DNA of 64,000 bases from Pandoraea fibrosis (GTDB taxonomy: Bacteria; Pseudomonadota; Gammaproteobacteria; Burkholderiales; Burkholderiaceae): NCBI RefSeq assembly GCF_000807775.2, contig NZ_CP047385.1:4464001-4528000 (forward strand), given 5' to 3'. Under the pieces are notes generated by a model. The model did no database searches. It was not told the DNA's origin and worked only from the letters and a program-made list of their open reading frames with translations. The position numbers and the translations under genes are program-made. This document shows, piece after piece, positions 25,903 through 34,116 of this stretch. Position 1 is the first letter of the stretch; the number at the start of each line of letters is the position of its first letter.

Positions 25903-26991
25903 CTACAAGCTCTGTGCCGACGGTGAGAAGATGATCTTGAGCTTTCCCGTATAGCTGCCGGCACTTTTCTCCTTGGCACTGAATTCTGGCGTTTCCAGCG
26001 TCAACGGCATCGGTTTACACATGACGGGCACCGGGATGTTCGGTAGATACACCTGCCTGACTTCGGTGTTGTTGCCGCCGGGCAGGCGAATTGTTTCCCC
26101 ATTGTTCAGCGACTTACGCTGCCCGTTATGAAGGTAAGTCACGCCGTAGTCGATTCGTTCGCGCAACAATTGCCCCGTTGTTCCATCGCGGACCACCGAG
26201 AAACTGCTCGGCTCACGTTGCGGCACCGATAGCCCATCCTTAACCGTCACGTCAAAGTACGAACTATTCGAGCCGAAACCGTCGTACAGGCACATGTCGA
26301 TATTCCGACGACCGGTTGTGCGGCCGTCACGACTGACTTGGCCAGTTAGGCCGAGGTCTACCGTTGGGGTTGTCGTGCTGTGCTCTGGGAGGAAGATTTG
26401 GACGTTCTTCGTATCCGTTACGTGCAGGGTGATTTCGGCTTCTGTTTTGGCGACTTGCTTGTATGTCCCCCACTGCATCTGCTTTAGCTTCAGATGTGCC
26501 TTCCAAATTCCGCCTGAGGGCAGTTTCCTGAGTTCAGATGAGGGGATACGTACATCGATCTTTACCCAAGCTATCCCATTAGTGGACATCGCACCGTGGA
26601 GTGCATTCAATTCACTACCCGTATTCTTGAATGCAGCCAACTCCAGGCTGTAGGTAGCTCGACTCCCAACCTCCGTAAACCGAAGCTTCACGGTAGGCCC
26701 AGCAGGAGCGTTCCACGCTCCCTTGGTTGCACACGCCCCATACTGGTCGTCAGTATCCGAATGGCAAACCCAGTAGTTCCGCTTCAAATCATTGTCTTCT
26801 GGACTGGCGTCTTCCGCAGCCAACTTGTTATTCCAAATGACCACTTCCGCCGGACTGTCTCGTTCGAATGCCCCCTCGATCTTGTCCTCCCAATCATGAG
26901 GAAGCAGTTTCTCCGCCTCAGCCCCTCCCGAGACGAGCGTCAATGCCATCGCAAGCAACGGCATCAATACGATTGAACGAATAATTCTCAT
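25903..26991 (-). CDS. CblD/CfaE-like pilus tip subunit (orphan)
   Basis: 362 residues from the ATG at 26989-26991, which has GGAGG upstream and opens a signal peptide (MRIIRSIVLMPLLAMALTLVSGGAEA). The tell-tale segment NIDMCLYDGFGSNSSYFDVTVKD near residue 235 is the signature of the CblD-like pilus biogenesis initiator family (CfaE of CFA/I, CblD of Burkholderia cable pili), where the pilin half begins. The N-terminal half would be the receptor-binding adhesin domain, and the end (GSYTGKLKIIFSPSAQSL) is the last pilin strand. Normally it is encoded with a major pilin, chaperone and usher; none is present nearby, so it is an orphan or a remnant. Base composition is visibly lower in GC than in its neighbours. 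Confidence 0.75.
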   Translation of the reverse strand: MRIIRSIVLMPLLAMALTLVSGGAEAEKLLPHDWEDKIEGAFERDSPAEVVIWNNKLAAEDASPEDNDLKRNYWVCHSDTDDQYGACATKGAWNAPAGPTVKLRFTEVGSRATYSLELAAFKNTGSELNALHGAMSTNGIAWVKIDVRIPSSELRKLPSGGIWKAHLKLKQMQWGTYKQVAKTEAEITLHVTDTKNVQIFLPEHSTTTPTVDLGLTGQVSRDGRTTGRRNIDMCLYDGFGSNSSYFDVTVKDGLSVPQREPSSFSVVRDGTTGQLLRERIDYGVTYLHNGQRKSLNNGETIRLPGGNNTEVRQVYLPNIPVPVMCKPMPLTLETPEFSAKEKSAGSYTGKLKIIFSPSAQSL

Positions 26992-27015
26992 GTTGACCTC
27001 CGGCCATATAGTGAA

Positions 27016-27055
27016 AACAGGCCAACAGGCCAACAGGCCAACAGGCCAACAGGCC
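27016..27055. repeat. Five tandem copies of the octamer AACAGGCC
   Basis: Perfect head-to-tail 8-bp repeat, five units, ending 25 bp upstream of the start codon of the pilus-tip gene. Its place in the promoter or leader is where slippage of unit number could switch expression. Confidence 0.9.
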
Positions 27056-27349
27056 AAATTATTCCAATGTCGGGGCGGCATGTATGTCGGAATATTCTGG
27101 TTTGTTACCAGACGACTTATCCTTATCCCTCTGTATGTACCCGGTGCCCGGTATCGCTTATCTACGACGCGAAACTGAGCATATCAACGGCGCTCTCTAC
27201 GACATAGAGAAGCCATACGTGATCGCTCATCAGGCCTGGAGGGAAGAAGTAAGGACATCGAAGTGGATCGCCCTCGAATGGCTCATAGGGCATCGAGGAG
27301 ATCCAAGACGGCGCGGGCACGACCCAAGATCCCGGCGAACCACCTCGGT

Positions 27350-27401
27350 GGGGCATGGGGCGCTCGGCGAATTTGCGCTAGTTCGCAAACCGCCATGCCC
27401 C
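27350..27401. other. Compound hairpin next to the tRNA-like terminator
   Basis: GGGGCATGG and CCATGCCCC (27350-27358 and 27393-27401) pair perfectly, enclosing a second stem TTTGCG/CGCAAA (27372-27377 and 27384-27389). It directly abuts the minus-strand terminator. Role unknown. Confidence 0.5.
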
Positions 27402-27436
27402 AAAAAAAATGCCGCTCGCCCCCCGGAGAGCGGCAT
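27402..27436 (-). terminator. Strong intrinsic terminator after the tRNA-like region
   Basis: On the minus strand ATGCCGCTC and GAGCGGCAT form a perfect 9-bp stem around a GC-rich loop and are followed by eight Ts. No protein gene ends nearby on this strand, so it most likely ends a non-coding transcript that includes the tRNA-like sequences. Confidence 0.85.
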
Positions 27437-27469
27437 CAAGCCATCGCGCTACGGGGAGTAACGCAATGG

Positions 27470-27540
27470 GATCCTATGTCGCCAAAGAGTGCTGGCGACG
27501 GATCGGAGCTAGGCGCTCTACCATTCGACGTGGCGGAGCA
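27470..27540 (-). ncRNA. Structured, partly tRNA-like sequence 2
   Basis: The minus strand contains a D-arm-like string (GGTAGAGCGCC) but no matching acceptor stem or T-loop. The clear structure is a hairpin at 27470-27504: GTCGCCA/TGGCGAC on top of GATCC/GGATC, with a three-base bulge (12 bp in all). It lies between tRNA-like sequence 1 and the terminator. It could be a decayed tRNA or part of an unknown small RNA. Confidence 0.3.
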
Positions 27541-27579
27541 TGAAGTACAGTGCTTTCGCCCCAGGTGACGCGATAACAA

Positions 27580-27658
27580 TGGCGGGCCTCCCGGGAATCA
27601 GACGCGGCCTCACCGATTTATGAGTCCGCCGCGCTAACCACACATGAACTAGAGGCCC
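27580..27658 (-). ncRNA. tRNA-like sequence 1 with encoded CCA (pseudo-tRNA or tRNA mimic)
   Basis: The ends pair as a perfect 7-bp acceptor stem (GGGCCTC with GAGGCCC), followed by a discriminator G and CCA. A D-loop-like GTGGTTAGC, a Met-type loop string CTCATAA and a T-arm-like GATTCCCGG are present. However, the standard anticodon stem is broken (three of five pairs), the T-loop lacks the TTC triplet, and the best internal fold is instead a long hairpin (GCGCGGC/GCCGCGT plus CTCA/TGAG, 27602-27634). It is either a degenerated tRNA-Met(CAU) or a tRNA-shaped RNA with another role. Confidence 0.4.
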
Positions 27659-27873
27659 GTGAACTGGGGCAAGAGGCATTTTTTCATTACACCCTGCCTG
27701 CTTCAATCGGACTTTTCTTAAATTCCATCACGCTTGTTCAACGCGTCGTCCGCGCGACGTCTGACAGCGCGTTACGCGCGCAACCGACGCGGCGACAAAT
27801 TGAAGCCGACAGAATGAGTTTTGCGGAACAGGTAGGATTTTGCTGAACAGAAAATCGGCAACAATCGGGAATC

Positions 27874-27899
27874 AAAAACCGCCGAAAGCCTGATGGCGG
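27874..27899 (-). terminator. Terminator overlapping the end of selC
   Basis: On the minus strand CCGCC (part of the tRNA 3' end) pairs with GGCGG 11 bases later, followed by TTTTT, giving a short intrinsic terminator for the selC transcript. Confidence 0.5.
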
Positions 27900-27989
27900 A
27901 AAGCAGCCGGAGTCGAACCGACCTGGGAGCGACTGACGCCCCCAACCGGGTTTGAAGCCCGGCCGCATCACCGGATACGGATGCCTTCC
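27894..27989 (-). tRNA. selC: Selenocysteine tRNA (anticodon UCA)
   Basis: 96 bases including CCA. The 8-bp acceptor stem (GGAAGGCA with TGCTTTCC) and the TCA anticodon in GGGCTTCAAACCC, together with a long variable arm (GGGGGCGTCAGTCGCTCCC) and the T-arm GGTCGGTTCGACTCCGG, are diagnostic of tRNA-Sec. It follows selB by 86 bp on the same strand, completing the Sec-decoding set except selD. It reads the UGA of the formate dehydrogenase gene in this same locus. Its downstream side borders a low-GC, gene-poor segment. Confidence 0.97.
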
Positions 27990-28075
27990 TTTAGACGAAG
28001 CAATTTCACTTGCTCGATGATGACGCAGGCTCGCCTGCATTGCACAGACTACCTGACGATTGCGCTGCGACCGAC

Positions 28076-29986
28076 TTACGCCGCCTCCCACTCCACACCG
28101 GGACGCCGCACATGCAAATCGCCAACGCGGCGAGTATATCCCGCACGATCGAAGAACTCCAGAATCTGAATCGCACGCTTGCGTCCCAACCCCGTGGCAT
28201 CGCGAAACGCGCCCGCTTCGACCTTGCCGTCTGCGCCGGCAATCATGCCCGCCAACCGCTGCACACAGGTGGCGTCGTAAAACAGATCCTTGACGATCTG
28301 ATGTACACGCCCTTGCCGCGCAAGCTTGCGCAACACCGACCGCACCCGGTCTTCCGGAACGTTCAGCTCGCGCCCCATATCGCGCACCCAGGGCGGATCG
28401 AAACCGCCCTGCACCACACGAGGCAGCAACGCCTCGGCCAGTGCATTCTCCTCATCCGTCATTTCGACGCGATGCGTCGGCAAATGCAGCCACGCCCCGG
28501 TATGTGCCAGCGCGCCTTCGCCTAACATCGTCCGCACCGCAACGCGCCAGCGCGACGCCTCCAGCGACGGCCAAGTCATACGGCCCAGACGCGCAGCATC
28601 GAGACCCGGTTCGTCCGGCACGCGGGCGTGATAGTCGCGCAACGCGTCAAGCACGCGGCCGCGAATGTCGTCCCACGCCCGTGGTGCAAACGCGAGCGAC
28701 GCATCGGCCGTTTCCGCCAGCACTACCGCGTCCGCCGGCCACTGCCATCGCCCGCTCGGCAATCCGGTGAGCGCCACCACTTGCGCACTCGTCAGCCCGA
28801 ATGCCGACTGCGCCAGAAGCGCATCGAGGCCGTCGCCGTCCAGATATTGCTCGACAGCGTCGAGCCATGCCAATCGCGCCGCCGACCGACGCTTGCGCTG
28901 CGGTGCCGCAGGGTCGAGCACGCGTCCCCCACCGACCGTGGCTGTCGCCTGCGGATTGCGAACGATGAAGCGGTCGCCCGGCAGCGTGCAAACCGGAGTG
29001 ACGAAGACCAACTGCACACGCATCGTGCCGCCGGGCGCCAACGTATCGCCCCCGAGAAGCACCGCGTGCGCCTGCACATGTGTCGTGCCCAGATGAACGT
29101 GCAGCGGAAACCATTGCGTCAGCGGGGCGCCGCCTTCGAGCCAATGCAGGTCGACATCCACGTGCGTCGATGGTGCCGACACTCCATCGGCAACGATCCA
29201 GTCGCCTCGCCCAAGCTGATCGCGTTCGATGCCCGTCAGATTCAGCGCGCAGCGCTCTCCGGCCACGCCCGCTTCCACCGGCCGGTTCTGCGCATGGATG
29301 CTACGCACACGCACCGACAACCCCTGCGGCATCACGGTAAGGGTGTCTCCCACACGCACGGTGCCGGCGAACGCCGTGCCGGTCACGACCGTGCCGTGAC
29401 CGGCGAGCGTAAAAACGCGATCCACCGCCAGCCGGAACAAGGCGTCGTTGCGGCGTGCTGCATTGCCTGAGTCGCGCAACGCTTGCGCCGCCTGCGTCAA
29501 CGACTCGCGCAATGCCAACACGCCGGCGTCGCCCGGTGTCGTGGCCGACACCGGTATCACGTCGGCCTGCGCGAGTGGCGTGTTCGCGAGCCATTGCGAA
29601 ATCTCCAGCGTCACCGCGGCCAGACGCGCCGTATCGACGCGATCCGCCTTCGACAACGCCACCACGCCGCGCCGCACGCCCAACAGGGTGAGAATGGCCA
29701 GATGTTCGCGCGTCTGCGGCATGATGCCGTCGTCCGCCGCGATCACCAGCAAGGCGAAGTCGATGCCAACAGCACCTGCCGCCATCGTGTGAATCAACTT
29801 CTCGTGACCGGGAACATCGATGAACCCCAACACCTCGCCATCCGGCAGCGGCGTGTACGCGTACCCCAATTCAATGGAAATGCCGCGAGCCTTTTCTTCC
29901 TTCAGCCGATCGGTGTCAACACCGGTCAACGCGCGAACGAGGCTCGTCTTGCCGTGGTCGATGTGACCTGCCGTGCCCACGATCAT
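28076..29986 (-). CDS. selB: Selenocysteine-specific elongation factor SelB
   Basis: 636 residues from the ATG at 29984-29986, which overlaps the selA stop (ATGA) and starts exactly at the GTPase domain; the frame is open upstream but inside selA. G1 is [12 protein letters not shown], the switch II region is [12 protein letters not shown], and the nucleotide-base motif is SKAD. Domains 2 and 3 follow, then four winged-helix repeats in the C-terminal third (for example [32 protein letters not shown]) that bind the SECIS hairpin. It delivers Sec-tRNA to ribosomes at recoded UGA codons. Confidence 0.96.
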   Translation of the reverse strand: MIVGTAGHIDHGKTSLVRALTGVDTDRLKEEKARGISIELGYAYTPLPDGEVLGFIDVPGHEKLIHTMAAGAVGIDFALLVIAADDGIMPQTREHLAILTLLGVRRGVVALSKADRVDTARLAAVTLEISQWLANTPLAQADVIPVSATTPGDAGVLALRESLTQAAQALRDSGNAARRNDALFRLAVDRVFTLAGHGTVVTGTAFAGTVRVGDTLTVMPQGLSVRVRSIHAQNRPVEAGVAGERCALNLTGIERDQLGRGDWIVADGVSAPSTHVDVDLHWLEGGAPLTQWFPLHVHLGTTHVQAHAVLLGGDTLAPGGTMRVQLVFVTPVCTLPGDRFIVRNPQATATVGGGRVLDPAAPQRKRRSAARLAWLDAVEQYLDGDGLDALLAQSAFGLTSAQVVALTGLPSGRWQWPADAVVLAETADASLAFAPRAWDDIRGRVLDALRDYHARVPDEPGLDAARLGRMTWPSLEASRWRVAVRTMLGEGALAHTGAWLHLPTHRVEMTDEENALAEALLPRVVQGGFDPPWVRDMGRELNVPEDRVRSVLRKLARQGRVHQIVKDLFYDATCVQRLAGMIAGADGKVEAGAFRDATGLGRKRAIQILEFFDRAGYTRRVGDLHVRRPGVEWEAA

Positions 29987-31422
29987 GCGCGCAACTCCGC
30001 AAATTGCAGCGCGAGGCGTGCTTCCTCCTCGGCTTCGAGACAACGCAGGTCGAGCCATAGCGTCTGATCGGCAATGCGGCCAATCACCGGATACGGCAAC
30101 GCGCGCAACGCAGTTTCGAGTTTGGCGAGCGCACGGCCACTGCCGCGCTTGCCACCACCCGCAGGCGCAATCGCCAGCCCATAGCTCGGAAGCTGCTCGA
30201 CGGGCAAGGCACCGCTGCCGATCTGACTCACCATTGGCGCTGCGGCGACGGTATAAGCATCACCCAGCGACTGCGCGAGCACTGGCGCGAGACGCTCCGC
30301 CTGTGCGGCCATGTCGGCGCGAGCTCGCGTGAGCAAGCGCAACGTGGTGAGCCGCTCGGGCAGATGATCGGGGTCGCGGTAAAGGCGTAGCACCGGCTCC
30401 AGCGCCGCCAGCGTGAGCTTGCCGACACGCAGCGCGCGCTTGAGCGGATGCTTTTTGATTTTAGCGATGAGGTCCTTGCGTCCGACGATCATGCCCGCCT
30501 GTGGGCCACCCAGCAGTTTGTCGCCGGAGAAGGTGACGAGATCGGCGCCCGCCGCAATCGTCTCCTGCACCGTGGTTTCGTGGGGCAAGCCCCAGCGTTC
30601 GAGCGGCGCGAGTGTGCCGCTGCCAAGATCCACCGCGACAGGCACACCGTGCGGTCTGGCAATCTGCACGACCTCGGCAACGTCGACACTCTTGGTGAAG
30701 CCCGAGACTTCGTAGTTGCTGCAATGCACCTTCATCAGCAACGCGGTCTTGTCACCCATGGCGTTGCGATAGTCAGCCGCATGCGTGCGGTTGGTGGTGC
30801 CGACTTCGACGAGCTTTGCGCCCGCGTGCGTCATGATGTCGGGGATGCGAAACGCGCCACCGATCTCCACCAACTCACCACGCGAGACCACGACCTCACG
30901 ACGTTTCGCGAGTGTCGCCAGCATCAGCAGCACCGCCGCTGCGTTGTTGTTCACCACGGTCGCCGCTTCGCCACCGGTCAGTTCGCACAGCAAGGGCGCC
31001 ACGAGATCATCACGGTCGCCGCGCCCGCCCGTCGCGAGATCGAATTCGAGGTTGGCCGGCGCGGTGAGGGCCTGCATGACCGCCTCGACGGCGGCCTCCG
31101 GCAGTAACGCCCGGCCAAGGTTCGTGTGCAGCACCGTGCCGGTGAGATTGAAGACGGGACGCAGCGTCCCCTGATTCCGCTCGGTCAACGCGCGTGTCAC
31201 TCGCGCGCCGAACGCCGCCGGGGTCAGCGTGTCATGCATGAGTGCTCCCGCGAGCGCCGCCGCGCGGCATTCGTCGAGATCACGGCGCAAGGCGGCAGTG
31301 ACCTGCGTGCGCCCGAAATCGGCCAACGCCGACGCAAACGCCGGCGTTCCCAACAGGCGATCGAGCGACGGCAAATCCGCGACCCTCGCCGCCCCCGTGA
31401 GCCCACGATCTTGCTCGGTCAT
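29983..31422 (-). CDS. selA: L-seryl-tRNA(Sec) selenium transferase
   Basis: 479-residue PLP enzyme that converts seryl-tRNA(Sec) to selenocysteyl-tRNA(Sec) with selenophosphate. The N-terminal tRNA-binding part ([14 protein letters not shown]) is followed by the fold-type I core with [33 protein letters not shown] and the PLP-lysine motif [18 protein letters not shown] (Lys near residue 302). Length is as in E. coli (463) plus a little. It follows fdhE by 10 bp and overlaps selB by ATGA, so enzyme and decoding machinery are co-expressed. selD is not in the window. Confidence 0.96.
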   Translation of the reverse strand: MTEQDRGLTGAARVADLPSLDRLLGTPAFASALADFGRTQVTAALRRDLDECRAAALAGALMHDTLTPAAFGARVTRALTERNQGTLRPVFNLTGTVLHTNLGRALLPEAAVEAVMQALTAPANLEFDLATGGRGDRDDLVAPLLCELTGGEAATVVNNNAAAVLLMLATLAKRREVVVSRGELVEIGGAFRIPDIMTHAGAKLVEVGTTNRTHAADYRNAMGDKTALLMKVHCSNYEVSGFTKSVDVAEVVQIARPHGVPVAVDLGSGTLAPLERWGLPHETTVQETIAAGADLVTFSGDKLLGGPQAGMIVGRKDLIAKIKKHPLKRALRVGKLTLAALEPVLRLYRDPDHLPERLTTLRLLTRARADMAAQAERLAPVLAQSLGDAYTVAAAPMVSQIGSGALPVEQLPSYGLAIAPAGGGKRGSGRALAKLETALRALPYPVIGRIADQTLWLDLRCLEAEEEARLALQFAELRA

Positions 31423-31432
31423 CCCCGTCCCC

Positions 31433-32473
31433 TCAGGCGTCTTCGGCGTTCTGCCAGAGCAACGGATTCCCGTTGGCTCGCGCGTATCCCGCTTCGCCCA
31501 TCAGTACGTCGAGGGCAAGGCTCGCAAGGTCATCGGCCACCGGCTCGACGAACGGGTCTTTGTCCTGATAGAAAATCTTGCGATAGCTGTGGCAGTCGTC
31601 ACACGACTCTGCCCGGATCGGCGATGACGCGACGCGCTTGGCAGCCTCATCGAGTGTCGGCCGCCCGTCGGCACGTTTGGCGACATCGCCCCCGGCATCC
31701 GCCGCCGTCAATACTTCCGCGCCGGAGACCGCCGCATCGCCCGCCTTGTCGACGACGTGATACGCCACATGCTCGCTCGCTTCGCAATGCGTGCACTTCA
31801 CGCGAACCATATGCCACTCGGTCGAGCAAAGTCCGCACGCCAGATAACGATAGCCCTCATGCGCGCCGCCAATGCGAACGACGCTCGCCACCGGCAGCGT
31901 GCCGCACACGGGGCAGACGTTGGGGACATCGAGCATCGGCACTTCGCCGGCGTCGAACGTGCTTGCCACGCCTGTCCAGAGCACCTGCAACGCGGCCATC
32001 AGGAATGGCGCACTCGCGGCGTCCACCCCCTTGCCATGCCCGGCGAGCAACGATTGCGCTCCGGCCTCGAGTGTGGCCGGATCGGCCGCACGCACCCGGT
32101 CGAGCACGCCGCGTACCGCTGCGGGCAAGTCCGGCTGCGCCGCCACGGCGTCGAGCAACGGCGTCAGCAGCGGTTGCCAACGACCGGCATCGTATCCGCC
32201 GGTGGCGGGCACGAGCGGCATGCAGTGCTGTTGCGCCTGCTCGATCGATTCCGCAGACGGACGTTCCGCCTGGAAGTTGTCGAGCACACGTTGCTGTGCG
32301 TCGACCAGTGCGGCCATTAGCCGCAGGTAGTCGCCAAGCGGATGACCGTCGGCGAGTTGACGCAAGCGCGCCGCGCGCGCCGAGAAGACCTCGGCACGTT
32401 GCGGCATGCGTAGACGGGGAATGGAAGTGCGATCGAGCGACTCGATCTGTCCGGGTTCAAGAATGCGTTGCAA
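31433..32473 (-). CDS. fdhE: Formate dehydrogenase accessory protein FdhE
   Basis: 346 residues, with a TTG start at 32471-32473 as best choice because it opens the family N-terminus ([10 protein letters not shown]). It is a cytoplasmic rubredoxin-like maturation factor needed for active respiratory formate dehydrogenase. The metal-binding cysteines are visible in pairs: [32 protein letters not shown] and [13 protein letters not shown]. It follows the gamma subunit gene by 42 bp. The region around 270-285 has a short Ala/Asp-rich insertion ([16 protein letters not shown]) I do not see as a family feature. Confidence 0.93.
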   Translation of the reverse strand: MQRILEPGQIESLDRTSIPRLRMPQRAEVFSARAARLRQLADGHPLGDYLRLMAALVDAQQRVLDNFQAERPSAESIEQAQQHCMPLVPATGGYDAGRWQPLLTPLLDAVAAQPDLPAAVRGVLDRVRAADPATLEAGAQSLLAGHGKGVDAASAPFLMAALQVLWTGVASTFDAGEVPMLDVPNVCPVCGTLPVASVVRIGGAHEGYRYLACGLCSTEWHMVRVKCTHCEASEHVAYHVVDKAGDAAVSGAEVLTAADAGGDVAKRADGRPTLDEAAKRVASSPIRAESCDDCHSYRKIFYQDKDPFVEPVADDLASLALDVLMGEAGYARANGNPLLWQNAEDA

Positions 32474-32515
32474 GGTGGCCGGCCTCGTAGGAGCGTCCGG
32501 CCACCTGGGCCGGAC

Positions 32516-33154
32516 TCATTTGTTGAGTTGCTTGTACCAGGCGCGATGATGTTTCCACGCCCAGCCGCGGGTGACGGTCCCGCGCGTCATGGCGCGCACG
32601 GAACCCTTGATCCAGATCGCCGCGTAGATGTGCGTAATGATGCCGCAAATCAACACGAATGCACACACCGCGTGTACATCGGATGCCAGACGAATCACCC
32701 AGATCGGGAAATAGAACGCGAAGTACGCGCGCCAGATCACGATGCCCGAGAGCAGCAGTCCAATCATGCACAGCACCATCACGTAGAAAAGCAGCTTCTG
32801 CCCGGCGTTGTAGCGCCCGACTTCCGGCAGATTTTCTTCGCGGTTGTTGAGCACGTCGCCGATCTTCTTCATCCACTCCGTGTCGCGCGACTCGAACTTG
32901 TTGTAGCGGGCAAGCCGCAGCGCGAGCCACACGAAGGCGACGAACATCACCAACCCGACGAACGGATGCAGAATCCGTGTCCAGGGCCCGCCACCGAACA
33001 GGTTGGTGAGCCAGAACATCGACGGATGGAACAGCGCCAGCCCCGAGAGCGCGAGCAGAATGAACGTGCCCGCGACAATCCAGTGGTTGATCCGCTCCGC
33101 AGCGTTGTAACGCTCGATCAGATCGTCCTTGCGATCGCTTGGTTCATGCGACAT
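32516..33154 (-). CDS. fdoI: Formate dehydrogenase, cytochrome b556 gamma subunit
   Basis: 212-residue integral membrane di-haem cytochrome that takes electrons from the beta subunit and reduces quinone. Helix-rich pattern with RYNAAERINHWIVAGTFILLALSGLALFHP (haem-ligand His in RINHW), the WTRILHPFVGLVMFVAFVWL helix (His), and VIRLASDVHAVCAFVLICGIITHIYAAIWI with two more His, matching the four-helix FdnI/FdoI family. It follows the beta gene by two bases and precedes fdhE. Confidence 0.94.
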   Translation of the reverse strand: MSHEPSDRKDDLIERYNAAERINHWIVAGTFILLALSGLALFHPSMFWLTNLFGGGPWTRILHPFVGLVMFVAFVWLALRLARYNKFESRDTEWMKKIGDVLNNREENLPEVGRYNAGQKLLFYVMVLCMIGLLLSGIVIWRAYFAFYFPIWVIRLASDVHAVCAFVLICGIITHIYAAIWIKGSVRAMTRGTVTRGWAWKHHRAWYKQLNK

Positions 33155-33156
33155 GG

Positions 33157-34107
33157 TCAGACCTCCTCGTGCGTGACGGCGCCCTTCTGCCCATCGGGAC
33201 CCTCCCCCTTGCGGGATGCATCGTACCGGCGGGCTTCGTCTTCATCCGCTTCGGTCGTCTCGTTCGGACCGGTCTTGATGTAGTGGAAGAAGCCCGCAAT
33301 CGCGGTGAACGCCATGGCGGCCACACCGAGCGGCTTGGCGATGCCTTTCCAGAACGTCACCATCGGACTGATGCGCGGGTTATCCGGCAGGCCGTGATAC
33401 AGCGACGGCTTGTCGGCATGGTGCAGCACATACATCACATGTGTACCGCCCACTCCCGCCGGATCGTACAGCCCCGCGTTGTCGAAGCCCCGCGACTTCA
33501 GGTCTTCGATACGCTCGGCCGCCTGATCCTTCATGTCGTCTTTGGTACCGAACATGATCGCGCCCGTCGGACACGTCTTCACGCACGCCGGCTCCAGCCC
33601 GACGGACACGCGGTCGGAACACAAGGTGCACTTGTAGGCCTTGTGGTCCTTCTGCGAGATACGCGGAATGTTGAACGGGCACCCGGTAATGCAGTACCCG
33701 CAACCGATGCAGTTCTCTTCGTGAAAATCGACGATACCGTTGGCGTACTGCACGATCGCCCCGGGCGATGGACAGGCCTTCAGGCAGCCCGGGTCCTCGC
33801 AATGCATGCAGCCATCCTTGCGGATGAGCCACTCGAGGTCGCCCTTCGGGTTCTCGTACTCGGTAAAGCGCATGAGCGTCCACGAGTCCGCCGTCAGATC
33901 GCGCGGGTTGTCGTACACCCCCACGTTCTCGCCGACCTCGTCGCGCAAGTCGTTCCACTCCATGCATGCCGTCTGGCATGCCTTGCAGCCGATGCATTTC
34001 GAGACGTCGATGAGCTTGGCAACGTCGCCCGTGTGCGCCTCGCGCACCGAGGGCGATGGCAAGGTCGTTGCCGAGCGCCGTTTGATATCAAGTGATTGCA
34101 ATGCCAT
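33157..34107 (-). CDS. fdoH: Formate dehydrogenase, iron-sulfur beta subunit
   Basis: 316 residues. Four 4Fe-4S clusters are seen from Cys groups: [45 protein letters not shown] and [23 protein letters not shown]-terminal membrane anchor follows ([17 protein letters not shown]), which places the protein on the periplasmic face with the alpha subunit. The N-terminus has no signal of its own, as in FdnH, which is carried by the alpha subunit's Tat signal. Electrons go alpha to beta to the gamma cytochrome. Confidence 0.95.
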   Translation of the reverse strand: MALQSLDIKRRSATTLPSPSVREAHTGDVAKLIDVSKCIGCKACQTACMEWNDLRDEVGENVGVYDNPRDLTADSWTLMRFTEYENPKGDLEWLIRKDGCMHCEDPGCLKACPSPGAIVQYANGIVDFHEENCIGCGYCITGCPFNIPRISQKDHKAYKCTLCSDRVSVGLEPACVKTCPTGAIMFGTKDDMKDQAAERIEDLKSRGFDNAGLYDPAGVGGTHVMYVLHHADKPSLYHGLPDNPRISPMVTFWKGIAKPLGVAAMAFTAIAGFFHYIKTGPNETTEADEDEARRYDASRKGEGPDGQKGAVTHEEV

Positions 34108-34116
34108 GGCGCCTCC

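Larger units (their letters stand above)
26992..27893. other. Gene-poor segment between the pilus-tip gene and selC (902 bp)
   Basis: No protein gene supported. It holds an 8-bp tandem repeat, a compound hairpin, a strong minus-strand terminator and two tRNA-like or structured stretches, listed separately. The part at 27700-27890 shows nothing recognisable apart from the selC terminator. Possible frames on the plus strand (for example 27084-27461) lack ribosome binding sites and resemble no family. Confidence 0.55.

Noticed and set aside
25613..25954. A 113-codon plus-strand gene between the two secreted-protein genes
   Set aside because: It overlaps the end of the pilus-tip gene on the other strand and shows no signal, motif or ribosome site.
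27016..27055. The short tandem repeat as a CRISPR array
   Set aside because: The units are 8 bp with no spacers and no cas genes are present.
26992..27081. An N-terminal extension of the pilus-tip protein reading through the octamer repeat
   Set aside because: The upstream ATG has no ribosome binding site, while the chosen ATG has GGAGG and opens a proper signal peptide; switching by frame change inside the gene is therefore less likely than promoter effects.
27084..27461. A 125-codon protein gene on the plus strand next to the tandem repeat
   Set aside because: It lacks a ribosome binding site, resembles no family, and its end runs through the terminator and hairpin of the other strand.
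27580..27658. A normal functional tRNA-Met(CAU)
   Set aside because: The acceptor stem and CCA are good, but the anticodon stem pairs at only three of five positions and the T-loop lacks its conserved triplet.
31126..32490. A 454-codon plus-strand frame over selA and fdhE
   Set aside because: Arg/Pro-rich antisense shadow of two well recognised genes.
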